From Candidatus Izimoplasma sp. HR2 (GTDB lineage: Bacteria; Bacillota_I; Bacilli_A; Izemoplasmatales; Izemoplasmataceae): a stretch of 39,544 bases of DNA. Within the stretch, counting starts at the first letter, position 1, and each line of letters begins with the position of its first letter. The stretch covers positions 1-39,544 of the forward strand of contig JRFF01000019.1 of assembly GCA_000753575.1 (NCBI GenBank), written 5' to 3'. The translations under genes and the position numbers were made by a program. Below are positions 1 through 8,417 of the stretch, piece by piece. Under the pieces are notes generated by a model. It made no database searches. It was given only the letters and a program-made list of their open reading frames with translations, and had not been told where the DNA came from.

Positions 1-56
1 TACTAGATTCTCATCTAATATGACTCTTTTCTTTTTTGTGTCTGTTTTAAGGTTAT

Positions 57-79
57 ACTTTCGATTCGGAGTTTTTTTT
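57..79 (+). terminator. weak possible terminator of an upstream gene
   Basis: A short stem (ACTTT at 57-61 against GGAGT at 68-72, two G-T pairs) is followed by eight T residues. It would end a transcript entering from the left edge. The stem is only 5 bp, so support is weak. Bases 1-183 hold no gene that I can see. Confidence 0.25.
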
Positions 80-149
80 ATTTGCATAATTTATATGTCA
101 GTATTTATGGTTAATTATCTATAAAAAAATGGAGTAATATTAGTAAATT

Positions 150-158
150 TGTTATAAT
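150..158 (+). promoter_or_regulatory. extended -10 promoter of the LTA-synthase-like gene
   Basis: TGT followed by a perfect TATAAT at 153-158 forms an extended -10 element. No good -35 hexamer lies 17 bp upstream. The implied start near 165 leaves a leader of about 28 nt before the ATG at 193. Confidence 0.65.
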
Positions 159-192
159 GTACTTACACATAAGATAGTTTGGAGTGTATAAT

Positions 193-2166
193 ATGGAACT
201 TAGTCAAAAACAAATTACAAGATTTATGATGTGGGGCCTATCAATGCTATTACTTATTAGATTGGTATTTTTCCTACAAGATGGAAGCAATGACATTATT
301 GAGTTGTTTTTAGTATGGCTAATTTTCTTCTTATCTTTAGCAATTATAGGATATATCATATGCAAAGATATAGTTGTATTAAAAGATGTATTTATGAAGT
401 ATAAGGATAAATCATATATATTCTTTCTTGTTATCTTATTGGAATTCGGATTTTTAATAGAAAATAAGCTTGATTTTAATTATCTATATATATTTTCAAT
501 ATTATTCATGATTTTTCTTGTAACGATATTTTCTTTAATTCTACCAAAAACTATAAGTAAGATATTTGATATTGTATTCATATTATTTTATGGTTCTTAT
601 GTTTTTGCACAAGATTATTATTATAGAATTTTTAGTGATTTCTTTAGTTTTAAAGAGTATGGAACCGTTAATGAAGGGCTAGAATTCGCAGATGGCATGT
701 ATGAATTTACATTTTTACACGCATATATTATTTTAGTTACTTTAGTTATTTTAGCAATATATTTAATACCGAAAAATAGATCACATTTAGAAATTTCATT
801 ACCAAATTTGAAGCTGATAAGTCCTTATTTAATAATTCTATTTGTCCTTATTAATTTGAATGCACAATTTCCGGTTAATTTAGCAAGACTTCACCTAAGT
901 GATCATTATTTGTATTCTTCTACATTTTCAAGAGAAAAATTTGTTTCGAGATTTGGAACATTAAATCTATTAGTAAAAGATGGTGCTGAAACATTAACCC
1001 CTTCATTTACTACGAAAAGAGATATTGAATATATTGATAACTATTATGAAAATAATATTAAATTGCATAATGATAATGAATATACCGGAATATTTGAAGG
1101 TAAGAATTTAATATTCATTATTGGTGAAAGTTTTGATAGTATTGCTGTAAATGAAGAACTAACTCCAAACATATATAGACTTAAATCTGAAGGAATTGAC
1201 CTTCAAAATCACTTTACACCAGTATTCCCTAGAACAACTTGTGATTCAGAAATAATATTTAATACATCAATTATTCCTTCAATTAATGATGGACCTACAT
1301 GCTATGTTTATAATGGAAATAATTATAGTGAATCATTAGCTACGTTATTTAATAATGAAGACTATGCAACAGCTGGATTCCATAACAACTATAAGGAATT
1401 TTATACTAGACAACTAGTTTATAGTGGACTTGGATATGATAATTTTTATGGACAACATGAACTTGGATTAAGTGAAACTGAAAAAAGATATGATTCAGTA
1501 TTCTTTGAAAAGACCTTAGACTTCTCTATCCCCGAAGGAGAAAAATTCTTTAGTTCTATTCTTACTATTTCAGGCCACTCTCCATATGAGATGTCTAATC
1601 TAGCAGTAGCAAAACATTATGATGAAGTAGATAATTATTATGGTGATACTATGCCAGAATCAATAAAACTATTTGTTGCTTCTCAAATGGAGACTGACGT
1701 ATTAATAGGAGATTTATTTATCTATCTTGAAGAAAAGGGCATTTTAGATGACACTGTTATAGTTTTAACAAATGATCACTATCCATATGCATTAGATCAA
1801 GATGATTATATGGAGTATAAAGGAATTGAAGAACAATATGAAAAAAGTAGAGGAGTAATGTATATATGGGCTAATAATATAGAACATGTAGAGGTTACAA
1901 AACTAACAAGTTCATTTGACTTTGTACCTACAATTGTTAATTTATTTAACCTAGATGGAAACTATTCTTATTATGTTGGAAATGATATTTTTTCATATGA
2001 GAATGAAACAATAGTTTATTTCAAAGATTTCACTATTTTTAATGGTATTGAACTTATTAATATTTCACATTTAGAAGAAGAAGAAAATGAAGAAATTATT
2101 CTATATGCAACAGAGTATTATGAACTATGTGAAAAGTTATTAAAAGTCGATTATTTTGATAAATAA
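193..2166 (+). CDS. LTA synthase-like membrane sulfatase-fold protein
   Basis: Probable phosphoglycerol transferase of the LtaS/alkaline-phosphatase superfamily, which builds or modifies glycerophosphate polymers on the outer face of the membrane. The first 230 residues contain about five hydrophobic segments; the rest is an extracytoplasmic sulfatase domain. Visible catalytic features are the GES metal-ligand motif near residues 311-313, the RTTCDSE segment near 347-353 holding the likely nucleophilic Thr, and NDHYP near 526-530 for the distal metal site. Length (657 aa) matches LtaS. I chose ATG 193 because GGAG at 181-184 is correctly spaced from it; the in-frame GTG at 184 overlaps that Shine-Dalgarno. 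Exact substrate is unproven: it could also be a teichoic-acid primase or a phosphoethanolamine or phosphoglycerol transferase. Confidence 0.85.
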   Translation: MELSQKQITRFMMWGLSMLLLIRLVFFLQDGSNDIIELFLVWLIFFLSLAIIGYIICKDIVVLKDVFMKYKDKSYIFFLVILLEFGFLIENKLDFNYLYIFSILFMIFLVTIFSLILPKTISKIFDIVFILFYGSYVFAQDYYYRIFSDFFSFKEYGTVNEGLEFADGMYEFTFLHAYIILVTLVILAIYLIPKNRSHLEISLPNLKLISPYLIILFVLINLNAQFPVNLARLHLSDHYLYSSTFSREKFVSRFGTLNLLVKDGAETLTPSFTTKRDIEYIDNYYENNIKLHNDNEYTGIFEGKNLIFIIGESFDSIAVNEELTPNIYRLKSEGIDLQNHFTPVFPRTTCDSEIIFNTSIIPSINDGPTCYVYNGNNYSESLATLFNNEDYATAGFHNNYKEFYTRQLVYSGLGYDNFYGQHELGLSETEKRYDSVFFEKTLDFSIPEGEKFFSSILTISGHSPYEMSNLAVAKHYDEVDNYYGDTMPESIKLFVASQMETDVLIGDLFIYLEEKGILDDTVIVLTNDHYPYALDQDDYMEYKGIEEQYEKSRGVMYIWANNIEHVEVTKLTSSFDFVPTIVNLFNLDGNYSYYVGNDIFSYENETIVYFKDFTIFNGIELINISHLEEEENEEIILYATEYYELCEKLLKVDYFDK

Positions 2167-2515
2167 AAAAAAGATAAAAACAGATTATTCTATACTGAAT
2201 TTCCATAATTTTTAGTAAGATTACTATTATAAAAATTGAAAATTTAGTGCCTTAAAAACAGACTATATATACTTTTCATTTTAAACTTGTTTTTAGAAGA
2301 AATTTCCCATATTTATTTTTTTTCTATTTATTGCAAAAAATATTTCGGTTGATTTTTTCCTTATATATATAGAAAAGAATGACTACTATAAAAAAAATAC
2401 ATAGACAACAATGGCTATTATACACAGTTTTAGTATATGACCATATATGTACAATAACTCATATATAGCACTTTAAATTGCTAAATCGCTTACATTGTTG
2501 AATAGCATTTACCTC
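2167..2515. other. AT-rich intergenic gap, no gene
   Basis: Very AT-rich non-coding stretch after the LTA-synthase-like gene. The only hairpin I see is a pure A/T stem (AATTTTTA at 2207-2214 with TAAAAATT at 2230-2237) without a T run, so no confident terminator for the upstream gene. No open frame with a ribosome-binding site was found. Confidence 0.6.
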
Positions 2516-2544
2516 TTTACTTAGTCGAAAATGTATGATATAAT
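2516..2544 (+). promoter_or_regulatory. oppA promoter
   Basis: TTTACT at 2516-2521 (-35, 4 of 6 matches) is 17 bp from a perfect TATAAT at 2539-2544, itself preceded by TGA to give an extended -10. This is among the best promoters in the window. Transcription from about 2551 gives oppA a leader of about 176 nt, longer than needed for translation. Confidence 0.75.
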
Positions 2545-2726
2545 TTAGCGAAGTATTAGTTTACTTTTATGTTGTATTTACCATTATTGTTTTCGCTTTA
2601 ACGATTATTTTAAGAATTGGATTTTTAAGATATCTGAAGAATATTTGTTGATGCGCAAATTAATACATGGAATTTATAATATTTAAGGTAAACGACTATA
2701 AAAAAGAAACGAGAGGAGAACAAATT

Positions 2727-5700
2727 TTGAAAAAATTATTTATAATTCTGGCTGCTTTAGGACTAACTTTAACGTTAGCTGCTTGTAAGTCAGAAGATGA
2801 ACCACCTGTACCGGATAATAACGCTCCTGTACTTGCTGGTGTTACAGACGCAAGTATTAACATTGACGCTGCATTTAATGATGCAACTGGCGTTACTGCT
2901 ACTGATGAAGAAGATGGTGACATTACATCTAGCATTACTGTTTCTGGGACTGTAGATATTACTACAGCTGGAACGTATACATTAACATATTCAATTACTG
3001 ATGAAGATGGTGAAACTGTTACAGCTTCACGTGTTATCACAGTTATTGCTGCTGATGTAGCGTTAACAGAAGCTACTGGATTCTTCAACTACAAATTTGC
3101 TGACCCTGAGTTGAGACTTGACTTCATGGCAGCTGCAGAAAAATATTTAATGAACAATATGGCTGCGGGGATCCCATTATTTGCAAGTGGATCATTTGCT
3201 TTATATAGTTCAAGACTACAATTACCTGTAGATAATTATATCGCTGTTATGGGATATGGTACTGCATTTGGTACGATGAGTGCTGATGACTCTACTGTAT
3301 TAATGGATGACGGTGAATTCGGAAACGAAGGAGAATATACTTATAGAACTACTATTAGTACAAATCCTGGTACATTTAACCAATGGTTATATGACACTTC
3401 TACAGATAGTGATTTAATGGCTAACTATTATGACGCATTATATTCTTATGAATTTAACGCTGACAAAACTGGTTATGCTGTAGTGCCTTCAATGGCATCT
3501 GGAGCTCCAATTCCTATTGATTCAACTACTACTGATTCTGGTAAATTAGTTTCTAAAACTTGGCAAATTCCTTTACGTGATGACCTAGTTTGGAAATATC
3601 ATCCAGATACTGATACTTCTAACTTACCTAGTGGACATGAAGCAATTACTGCTGAAGATTTTATTGATACATTTAAACTAGCGTTAGATTTAGAATGGTT
3701 CAGAGCTGTTTCTGGTGGTGGAGATTTCTTATCTTCAACTAATGCTATCTATATGGCTCAAGAATATCTTGATGGAGATGCTACATGGGACGAAGTTGGT
3801 CTTTCTGTAGTTGATGGAAATATTGAATTCCAATTCATTAATGATATGTCTGACTGGAATATTAGATACTTCTTATCTTCATTCGTTATGACTCCAATCA
3901 ATGTTGAGTTATTCGATGAATTCGAAGCTAATATCGAAGGTGAAGAAACTAACCCTTACGGAACTTCTGAAGATACAATCGCTTATCATGGTGCTTACTA
4001 TGTAGATTACTTCGAAGCTGACAAAGTGTTACGTTACAAAGAAAATGACTTATTCCATAGTCCTGATTTATACTTCTATACAGGATATTCATATGCTGTA
4101 ATCGAAGATTCTGCTGTTGCATTCCAAGAATTCAACGCTGGTAAATTAGAAGGAGCTTCTGTTCCTACTGCGGAATTTGAAACTTATGAAAACCATCCAG
4201 GTCTTAAACAAGTTCCTGGTGCTACTACTTATAGAATTATGATTAACGGATTAGGAACTGAAGAAGCTCAAAGAGAATTATTCCCTGATAGCTCATGGAT
4301 TCCTGAACCAATCTTAGCATTAGAAGACTTCAAAATGGCAATGTATCACGCTATTGATAGACAAGTTCTTGCTGAAGACGTTCTTAAAACTAGAACTTCT
4401 AACATGTTCTATTTCACTGAAGCTTACTTAGTAGATGCTGAGTTAGGTATTCCTTATAGATTAACTCCTCAAGGAGAATCTGTTCAAGAAGGTTTATCTC
4501 CAAGTACTTACGGATTTAATGCTGATGCTGCACATGCTTACTTCTTATTAGCTGTTGATACACTAATTGAAGACGGTGATATCGTTGCTGGTACTACTGA
4601 TGCATGGACTGAAATTCACATTGAATTAAATAACTATAGTAACTCAGATTCATGGGATTTAGCTCTTGAGTGGATCAAAACTGCTTATGAAGCAAACTTC
4701 CAAGATGAAGACAGATTTGTTAAAGTTACTTTCTCAATCCATCCAAAACCATTCCCTGGAATGTATTATGACTTTATGATGGTTGGAGAATTCGATATGT
4801 CTGTTGGTGGGATTTCTGGTTCTACATTAGACGCTGCAAGTTTCTTAGATACTTATAGCTCTGATAATAGAGGTGGATTTACATTAAACTGGGGTATTGA
4901 TACATCTCAAGCTGAAATTCAAGTTCAATATGAATATTTAGGTGTTGCATATAACCAAATGTGGTCATTCGATGCAATTTCATCTGTATTAAATGGTGAA
5001 ATTTACTTAGATAAAGGTGCTGAAGCTGAAGTGCCTGCTGCTACTAACTTTGTATGGACTCCTAGTACAGTTCAATTTGAAATTGATTTATTCGAAGATA
5101 TAAGATTTGAAAATATCACATGGTCTCTTCAAGTATGGGACAGTGCTACTAATGCTGGATATATTGATTTAGCTGACGAATTAACTAATGTTGCTTTACC
5201 TACAGATTCTGATGGTATTGTTAAGATTGCTGGATTAACTCCTGGTGGAGATTATCAAGTTAATATTAAATTTGGTTATGTTGCTGATGATACTAAAACT
5301 GGTACAACTATAGCTCCTTGGTTCTATATGCCTAGTGCATGGTCTATATTTGATAGAATCGATGATAAAGGTACAACTGATATTACTGATGACGTTGATT
5401 TAGATGATAAAGTTTCTGACTTTGATAATGCAGCATTCGGTATCGAACTTGCTGAATTATATACTGGAGATTTAGAAGCTGTTTACTTAATGAACACTGA
5501 TTGGGAATATTTAGAAGTTGGTGTTGATTATACTGCTATAGACTTCACTGATCTTGAAGATATTACATTTACTGGTTTAGCTCTTGATACTACTTATTAT
5601 GTAGAATTAGAATTTACTGGTGACGTTTATGGATATGTTGCTATTAGCACATTATCTCTAATGGAATTCGGTGAACCTGTTTATTCAGATTACTATACAT

Positions 5701-6767
5701 TATTAAGTATTGATTTACATGAAGACTTAGTAGGAGATATTACTGACGCTGTTGTTTATGACGCTGATGATGTTGAAGTTCTTACTGTTGATGTTGATTA
5801 TTCTAACCTTGACTTAGTATTAGTTACTGGATTAGATACTTACTTAGATTACACTATCGTATTTACTGTTGATGGTATGACTAAATCTGTTGCTATTGAA
5901 GCTCAAGATTTCGTTACACCTGAAATTATCGTTATAGATGCTGCTGATGTAACTACTACATTAGACTTTGCAATTATCGATTTAACTTTAAATGCTGATT
6001 ACGTTGTTGCAGATTATCCTGGTCTTGGTTATGCTTATGAATTATATGCTGTTACTTACGATGTTGACGGTGACATGGAAGTTCCAACTTTATTAGTTGC
6101 TACTGAAAGTTACTTAGTTGATGAAATGGATAACTATATTATTACTGGTTTAGTTGAAAATACAGAATATGTTCTAGTAATTAACTTTGGTGATATTACT
6201 GTAGATGAAATGGTTTACTTCACAACTGAAGTTGCTGCTGTATTCACTATCGACGAAGTTACTGTTGATACTGCTACATTATCAGTAGTTCATCATGATG
6301 CATTCACTCAAACTATATTAAGTGCAACTGTAGTTGGTGGAACTGTAGATTTCAGTGATTTAACTGCAATCGAAGTTACTGGTCTTTACGGACAAACTGA
6401 ACATACTGTTGTATTCACTTATAGTGATGCTACTACAAGAGAAGTTAAAGTTATGACTTCTGATTTCGCAGAATTATCTGAAACTGCTGCTACAACTGTT
6501 ACTGCTACATTCGCAGTAGATATCGAAGATACTTTTGATACTGTTGCTACTGTTGTTGTTTACTTAGATGAAGATGATTCAGTTGTTGGAACTGTAGATT
6601 TCACTGATTTAGATGCAATTGCTATCACAGTACTTACTGCTGATACTGATTACTATATCGTTGTTACATTTACTGGCGGATTGGAATTAGAATTAGAATT
6701 CTCTACTCCTGCTGTTGTTCCTGCATATGTTTCACCTTATACAATTACATATCCTGCTGCTTCATAA
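2727..6767 (+). CDS. oppA: OppA-like peptide-binding lipoprotein with Ig-like and Fn3-like domains
   Basis: Substrate-binding lipoprotein of an oligopeptide ABC importer, anchored outside the membrane. Start is TTG 2727: GAGGAG at 2713-2718 fits it, and it gives a clean signal peptide MKKLFIILAALG ending in lipobox LAAC (Cys20). The in-frame ATG at 2667 lacks a ribosome-binding site and would bury the signal. Residues about 28-105 form an Ig-like domain of the DUF5011/HYR type (DGDITSSI, AGTYTLTYSI). Residues about 105-765 resemble SBP_bac_5 (ITAEDFIDTFKLALD, AMYHAIDRQVLAEDVL). Residues about 770-1346 hold roughly six beta-rich Fn3-like units with recurring DFTDL-x(3-5)-TGL-x-TxYxVxxxF patterns. 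Usual OppA is about 540-600 aa, so 1346 aa is exceptional. The tail is very acidic and has no LPxTG motif. Confidence 0.88.
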   Translation: MKKLFIILAALGLTLTLAACKSEDEPPVPDNNAPVLAGVTDASINIDAAFNDATGVTATDEEDGDITSSITVSGTVDITTAGTYTLTYSITDEDGETVTASRVITVIAADVALTEATGFFNYKFADPELRLDFMAAAEKYLMNNMAAGIPLFASGSFALYSSRLQLPVDNYIAVMGYGTAFGTMSADDSTVLMDDGEFGNEGEYTYRTTISTNPGTFNQWLYDTSTDSDLMANYYDALYSYEFNADKTGYAVVPSMASGAPIPIDSTTTDSGKLVSKTWQIPLRDDLVWKYHPDTDTSNLPSGHEAITAEDFIDTFKLALDLEWFRAVSGGGDFLSSTNAIYMAQEYLDGDATWDEVGLSVVDGNIEFQFINDMSDWNIRYFLSSFVMTPINVELFDEFEANIEGEETNPYGTSEDTIAYHGAYYVDYFEADKVLRYKENDLFHSPDLYFYTGYSYAVIEDSAVAFQEFNAGKLEGASVPTAEFETYENHPGLKQVPGATTYRIMINGLGTEEAQRELFPDSSWIPEPILALEDFKMAMYHAIDRQVLAEDVLKTRTSNMFYFTEAYLVDAELGIPYRLTPQGESVQEGLSPSTYGFNADAAHAYFLLAVDTLIEDGDIVAGTTDAWTEIHIELNNYSNSDSWDLALEWIKTAYEANFQDEDRFVKVTFSIHPKPFPGMYYDFMMVGEFDMSVGGISGSTLDAASFLDTYSSDNRGGFTLNWGIDTSQAEIQVQYEYLGVAYNQMWSFDAISSVLNGEIYLDKGAEAEVPAATNFVWTPSTVQFEIDLFEDIRFENITWSLQVWDSATNAGYIDLADELTNVALPTDSDGIVKIAGLTPGGDYQVNIKFGYVADDTKTGTTIAPWFYMPSAWSIFDRIDDKGTTDITDDVDLDDKVSDFDNAAFGIELAELYTGDLEAVYLMNTDWEYLEVGVDYTAIDFTDLEDITFTGLALDTTYYVELEFTGDVYGYVAISTLSLMEFGEPVYSDYYTLLSIDLHEDLVGDITDAVVYDADDVEVLTVDVDYSNLDLVLVTGLDTYLDYTIVFTVDGMTKSVAIEAQDFVTPEIIVIDAADVTTTLDFAIIDLTLNADYVVADYPGLGYAYELYAVTYDVDGDMEVPTLLVATESYLVDEMDNYIITGLVENTEYVLVINFGDITVDEMVYFTTEVAAVFTIDEVTVDTATLSVVHHDAFTQTILSATVVGGTVDFSDLTAIEVTGLYGQTEHTVVFTYSDATTREVKVMTSDFAELSETAATTVTATFAVDIEDTFDTVATVVVYLDEDDSVVGTVDFTDLDAIAITVLTADTDYYIVVTFTGGLELELEFSTPAVVPAYVSPYTITYPAAS
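6333..6619 (+). repeat. near-identical duplicated DNA segments in the oppA tail
   Basis: The 38-bp segments 6333-6370 and 6582-6619 differ at only about four positions and lie 249 bp (83 codons) apart in the same frame. They encode the GGTVDFSDL and VGTVDFTDL strands of the last two Fn3-like units, so the units probably arose by tandem duplication. Confidence 0.7.
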
Positions 6768-6810
6768 TATATAAATATATTTAAACAGGATTATATTTAA
6801 AATTTGACTT

Positions 6811-6854
6811 GCAAACCATTTGCATTGTGCGAGTGGTTTGCTTGTTATTTGTTT
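6811..6854 (+). terminator. terminator after oppA
   Basis: Stem GCAAACCATT (6811-6820) pairs with AGTGGTTTGC (6832-6841) through 10 bp including one G-T pair, followed by a T-rich tail (TTGTTATTTGTTT). It lies 44 bp after the oppA stop and would separate high oppA expression from oppBCDF. Confidence 0.75.
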
Positions 6855-6877
6855 AAAAAATTATATTGAGATTATTA

Positions 6878-6911
6878 ATAAAGTCGAATATATATTTATA
6901 TTTGGCTTTAT
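6878..6911. repeat. 15-bp hairpin/palindrome
   Basis: ATAAAGTCGAATATA (6878-6892) pairs with TATATTTGGCTTTAT (6897-6911) around a 4-nt loop, with two G-T wobbles. There is no T run, so it is not an obvious terminator. It may be an mRNA-stabilising element or an operator. Confidence 0.5.
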
Positions 6912-7024
6912 GTATCTCAAAAATAGATTAGTATTAATTGGTAAAGAAAAAATTAATTATTTATTCAGTTTTGTTTAAATGGTTAAAGTTATATAATAAC
7001 TGAAAAATATTATGTTTCTTATAC

Positions 7025-7061
7025 ACTTCATACTAAGGGAAAATTTGTGTGAAGTTTTTTT
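7025..7061 (+). terminator. intrinsic terminator upstream of oppB
   Basis: ACTTCATAC (7025-7033) pairs with GTGTGAAGT (7047-7055) with one wobble, followed by a run of seven T (7055-7061). It lies about 30 bp downstream of the TATAAT at 6992-6997, so it could end a very short RNA or attenuate transcription into oppB. Confidence 0.7.
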
Positions 7062-7291
7062 ATACTTAAAACCGCAAAAACACTCGTGAAAGGGTTTTCA
7101 CTTGTGTATTATGCATTAATCTCGAAAGAAAACTCTATGATTCTTTGTTGTGCAGTTCAAGAAATTGAGCCGGTAAACACTTCAAGATTATAGATGATAT
7201 ACACGACGAAATATATCAATTCCTCTTGAAGAGTTTATCAATATAAACATGAATCTTTGGAGATGAATATAAAATTTTTAGAAAGGAGTGT

Positions 7292-7441
7292 ATGATAAAA
7301 CAAACGTTTTATTATACTACTTACAATTATGGTAAAATATATAATCGTAAGAACTGTATGGATTTTTATTGTATTAATTACAATTTTATCGTTAAACTAT
7401 ACGTTACTAAAATTAGCTCCAGAATACCCGCCTACAACTGA
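7292..7441 (+). CDS. possible leader ORF overlapping oppB
   Basis: A 49-codon frame whose ATG at 7292 follows a strong AAGGAG (7283-7288) and which ends at TGA 7439-7441, inside oppB and in a different frame. The peptide (starting MIKQTFYYTTYN, Tyr/Asn-rich) resembles nothing I know. It matters because the oppB ATG at 7329 has no ribosome-binding site of its own, so this frame may drive oppB translation by coupling. Alternatively a 1-nt indel has separated the real ribosome-binding site from oppB, or oppB starts unconventionally. The frame may not be a functional protein. Confidence 0.3.
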   Translation: MIKQTFYYTTYNYGKIYNRKNCMDFYCINYNFIVKLYVTKISSRIPAYN

Positions 7442-8417
7442 AGAGGCGCGTGGTATCTATTATGCTAGACAAGTAGCAGATGGTTATATGACTGAAAGAG
7501 TTATTGACGATCCTACTGAAGTTCAATCTATCAGAGATGGTGAAGTTGAGTTTTGCTCTAACTGTTGGGCTAAACTTGAAGTAGACAGTTCTGATAATTA
7601 TCAATTTAGAATTTATGAACCTGTACCAATAGTTGTGCAATATTTTCGCTGGGTTGAAAATGTTGTATTTGATTGGAACTGGGGTTATTCAACACGTGTA
7701 GCTGTAAATGTACCTGTATTTGATGTGTTAAAAGAGAGAATACCTGTAACGTTACAACTAAACTTAATTGCTTTATTCTTCTACATTCCGATTGGATTTG
7801 TACTTGGAATAATTGCAGCACTTAGAAAAAATACTTGGGTAGATAATCTAATATCATTTGGGGTAATGGTGTTTATTTCTATTCCGAACTTTGTTGTTAT
7901 GACATTGTTATTGATGCTTTTAGGGTATCAACTAGAGTGGCTACCAACGCAATTCCCAGCAAATGATATTGAAGACTTCTGGCTTCAATTTAAAGGATTA
8001 ATATTACCTGTTCTTGGATTGTCTTTTGCGGCAATTGCAGGACTTACAAGGGTAACAAGAGCAGAATTAACTGAGGTATTAACTTCAGAATTCTTATTAT
8101 TAGCAAGAACAAAAGGTCTTACTAGAAAACAAGCAGTTATTAGACATGCAATGAGAAATTCAATGGTACCATTAGTACCTGGAATTATTTTCTCTTTCGT
8201 AGGACTTTTAAGTGGATCAGTTATCATTGAAAGAATTTATTCTGTTCCTGGAACAGGTAGAATATTCTTAAGAGCGATGTTAGCTGGTAGTTATGATTAC
8301 AATGTAATCTTAGCAACAACTGCTTTCTATACTATTATTACTCTATTCGCAGTATTATTAGTGGATTTATCTTATGGTATTGTTGATCCAAGAATTAGAA
8401 TGGGGGCGAGAAAATAG
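7329..8417 (+). CDS. oppB: oligopeptide ABC transporter permease OppB
   Basis: First membrane subunit of the peptide importer. The N-terminus MVKYIIVRTVWIFIVLITIL is the usual OppB first helix. The carboxyl part has the BPD_transp_1 core with the ATPase-coupling EAA loop around residues 255-275 (LLARTKGLTRKQAVIRHAMRNS) and the family ending DPRIRMG. Length is 362 aa against about 305-320 usually. The excess is an extracytoplasmic loop at about residues 32-115 with a CSNCW motif near residues 76-80 that could form a disulfide or bind metal. The ATG at 7329 is the first canonical start in frame; the only good Shine-Dalgarno is 40 bp upstream, in front of another frame. The gene overlaps oppC by 1 nt. 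Confidence 0.88.
   Translation: MVKYIIVRTVWIFIVLITILSLNYTLLKLAPEYPPTTEEARGIYYARQVADGYMTERVIDDPTEVQSIRDGEVEFCSNCWAKLEVDSSDNYQFRIYEPVPIVVQYFRWVENVVFDWNWGYSTRVAVNVPVFDVLKERIPVTLQLNLIALFFYIPIGFVLGIIAALRKNTWVDNLISFGVMVFISIPNFVVMTLLLMLLGYQLEWLPTQFPANDIEDFWLQFKGLILPVLGLSFAAIAGLTRVTRAELTEVLTSEFLLLARTKGLTRKQAVIRHAMRNSMVPLVPGIIFSFVGLLSGSVIIERIYSVPGTGRIFLRAMLAGSYDYNVILATTAFYTIITLFAVLLVDLSYGIVDPRIRMGARK

Larger units (their letters stand above)
6842..7291 (+). other. structured intergenic region between oppA and oppB
   Basis: No convincing long gene. It holds several hairpins: a 15-bp stem with a TATT loop at 6878-6911, a terminator at 7025-7061, an interrupted stem at 7080-7107, and an 8-bp long-range pair CTTCAAGA (7190-7197) with TCTTGAAG (7224-7231). 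A candidate TATAAT at 6992-6997 could start an RNA running either into the 7025-7061 terminator or on to oppB. No riboswitch or T-box class was recognised. Confidence 0.5.

Noticed and set aside
2667-2726. 20-codon N-terminal extension of oppA from ATG 2667
   Set aside because: No Shine-Dalgarno before it, and it would place charged residues before the signal peptide; TTG 2727 fits better.
2696-3088. 130-codon minus-strand frame opposite the oppA start
   Set aside because: Ser/Thr/Val-rich mirror of the Ig-like domain; no ribosome-binding site or promoter.
7062-7291. T-box or known riboswitch upstream of oppB
   Set aside because: No T-box consensus or known aptamer core could be recognised; kept only as an unclassified structured leader.
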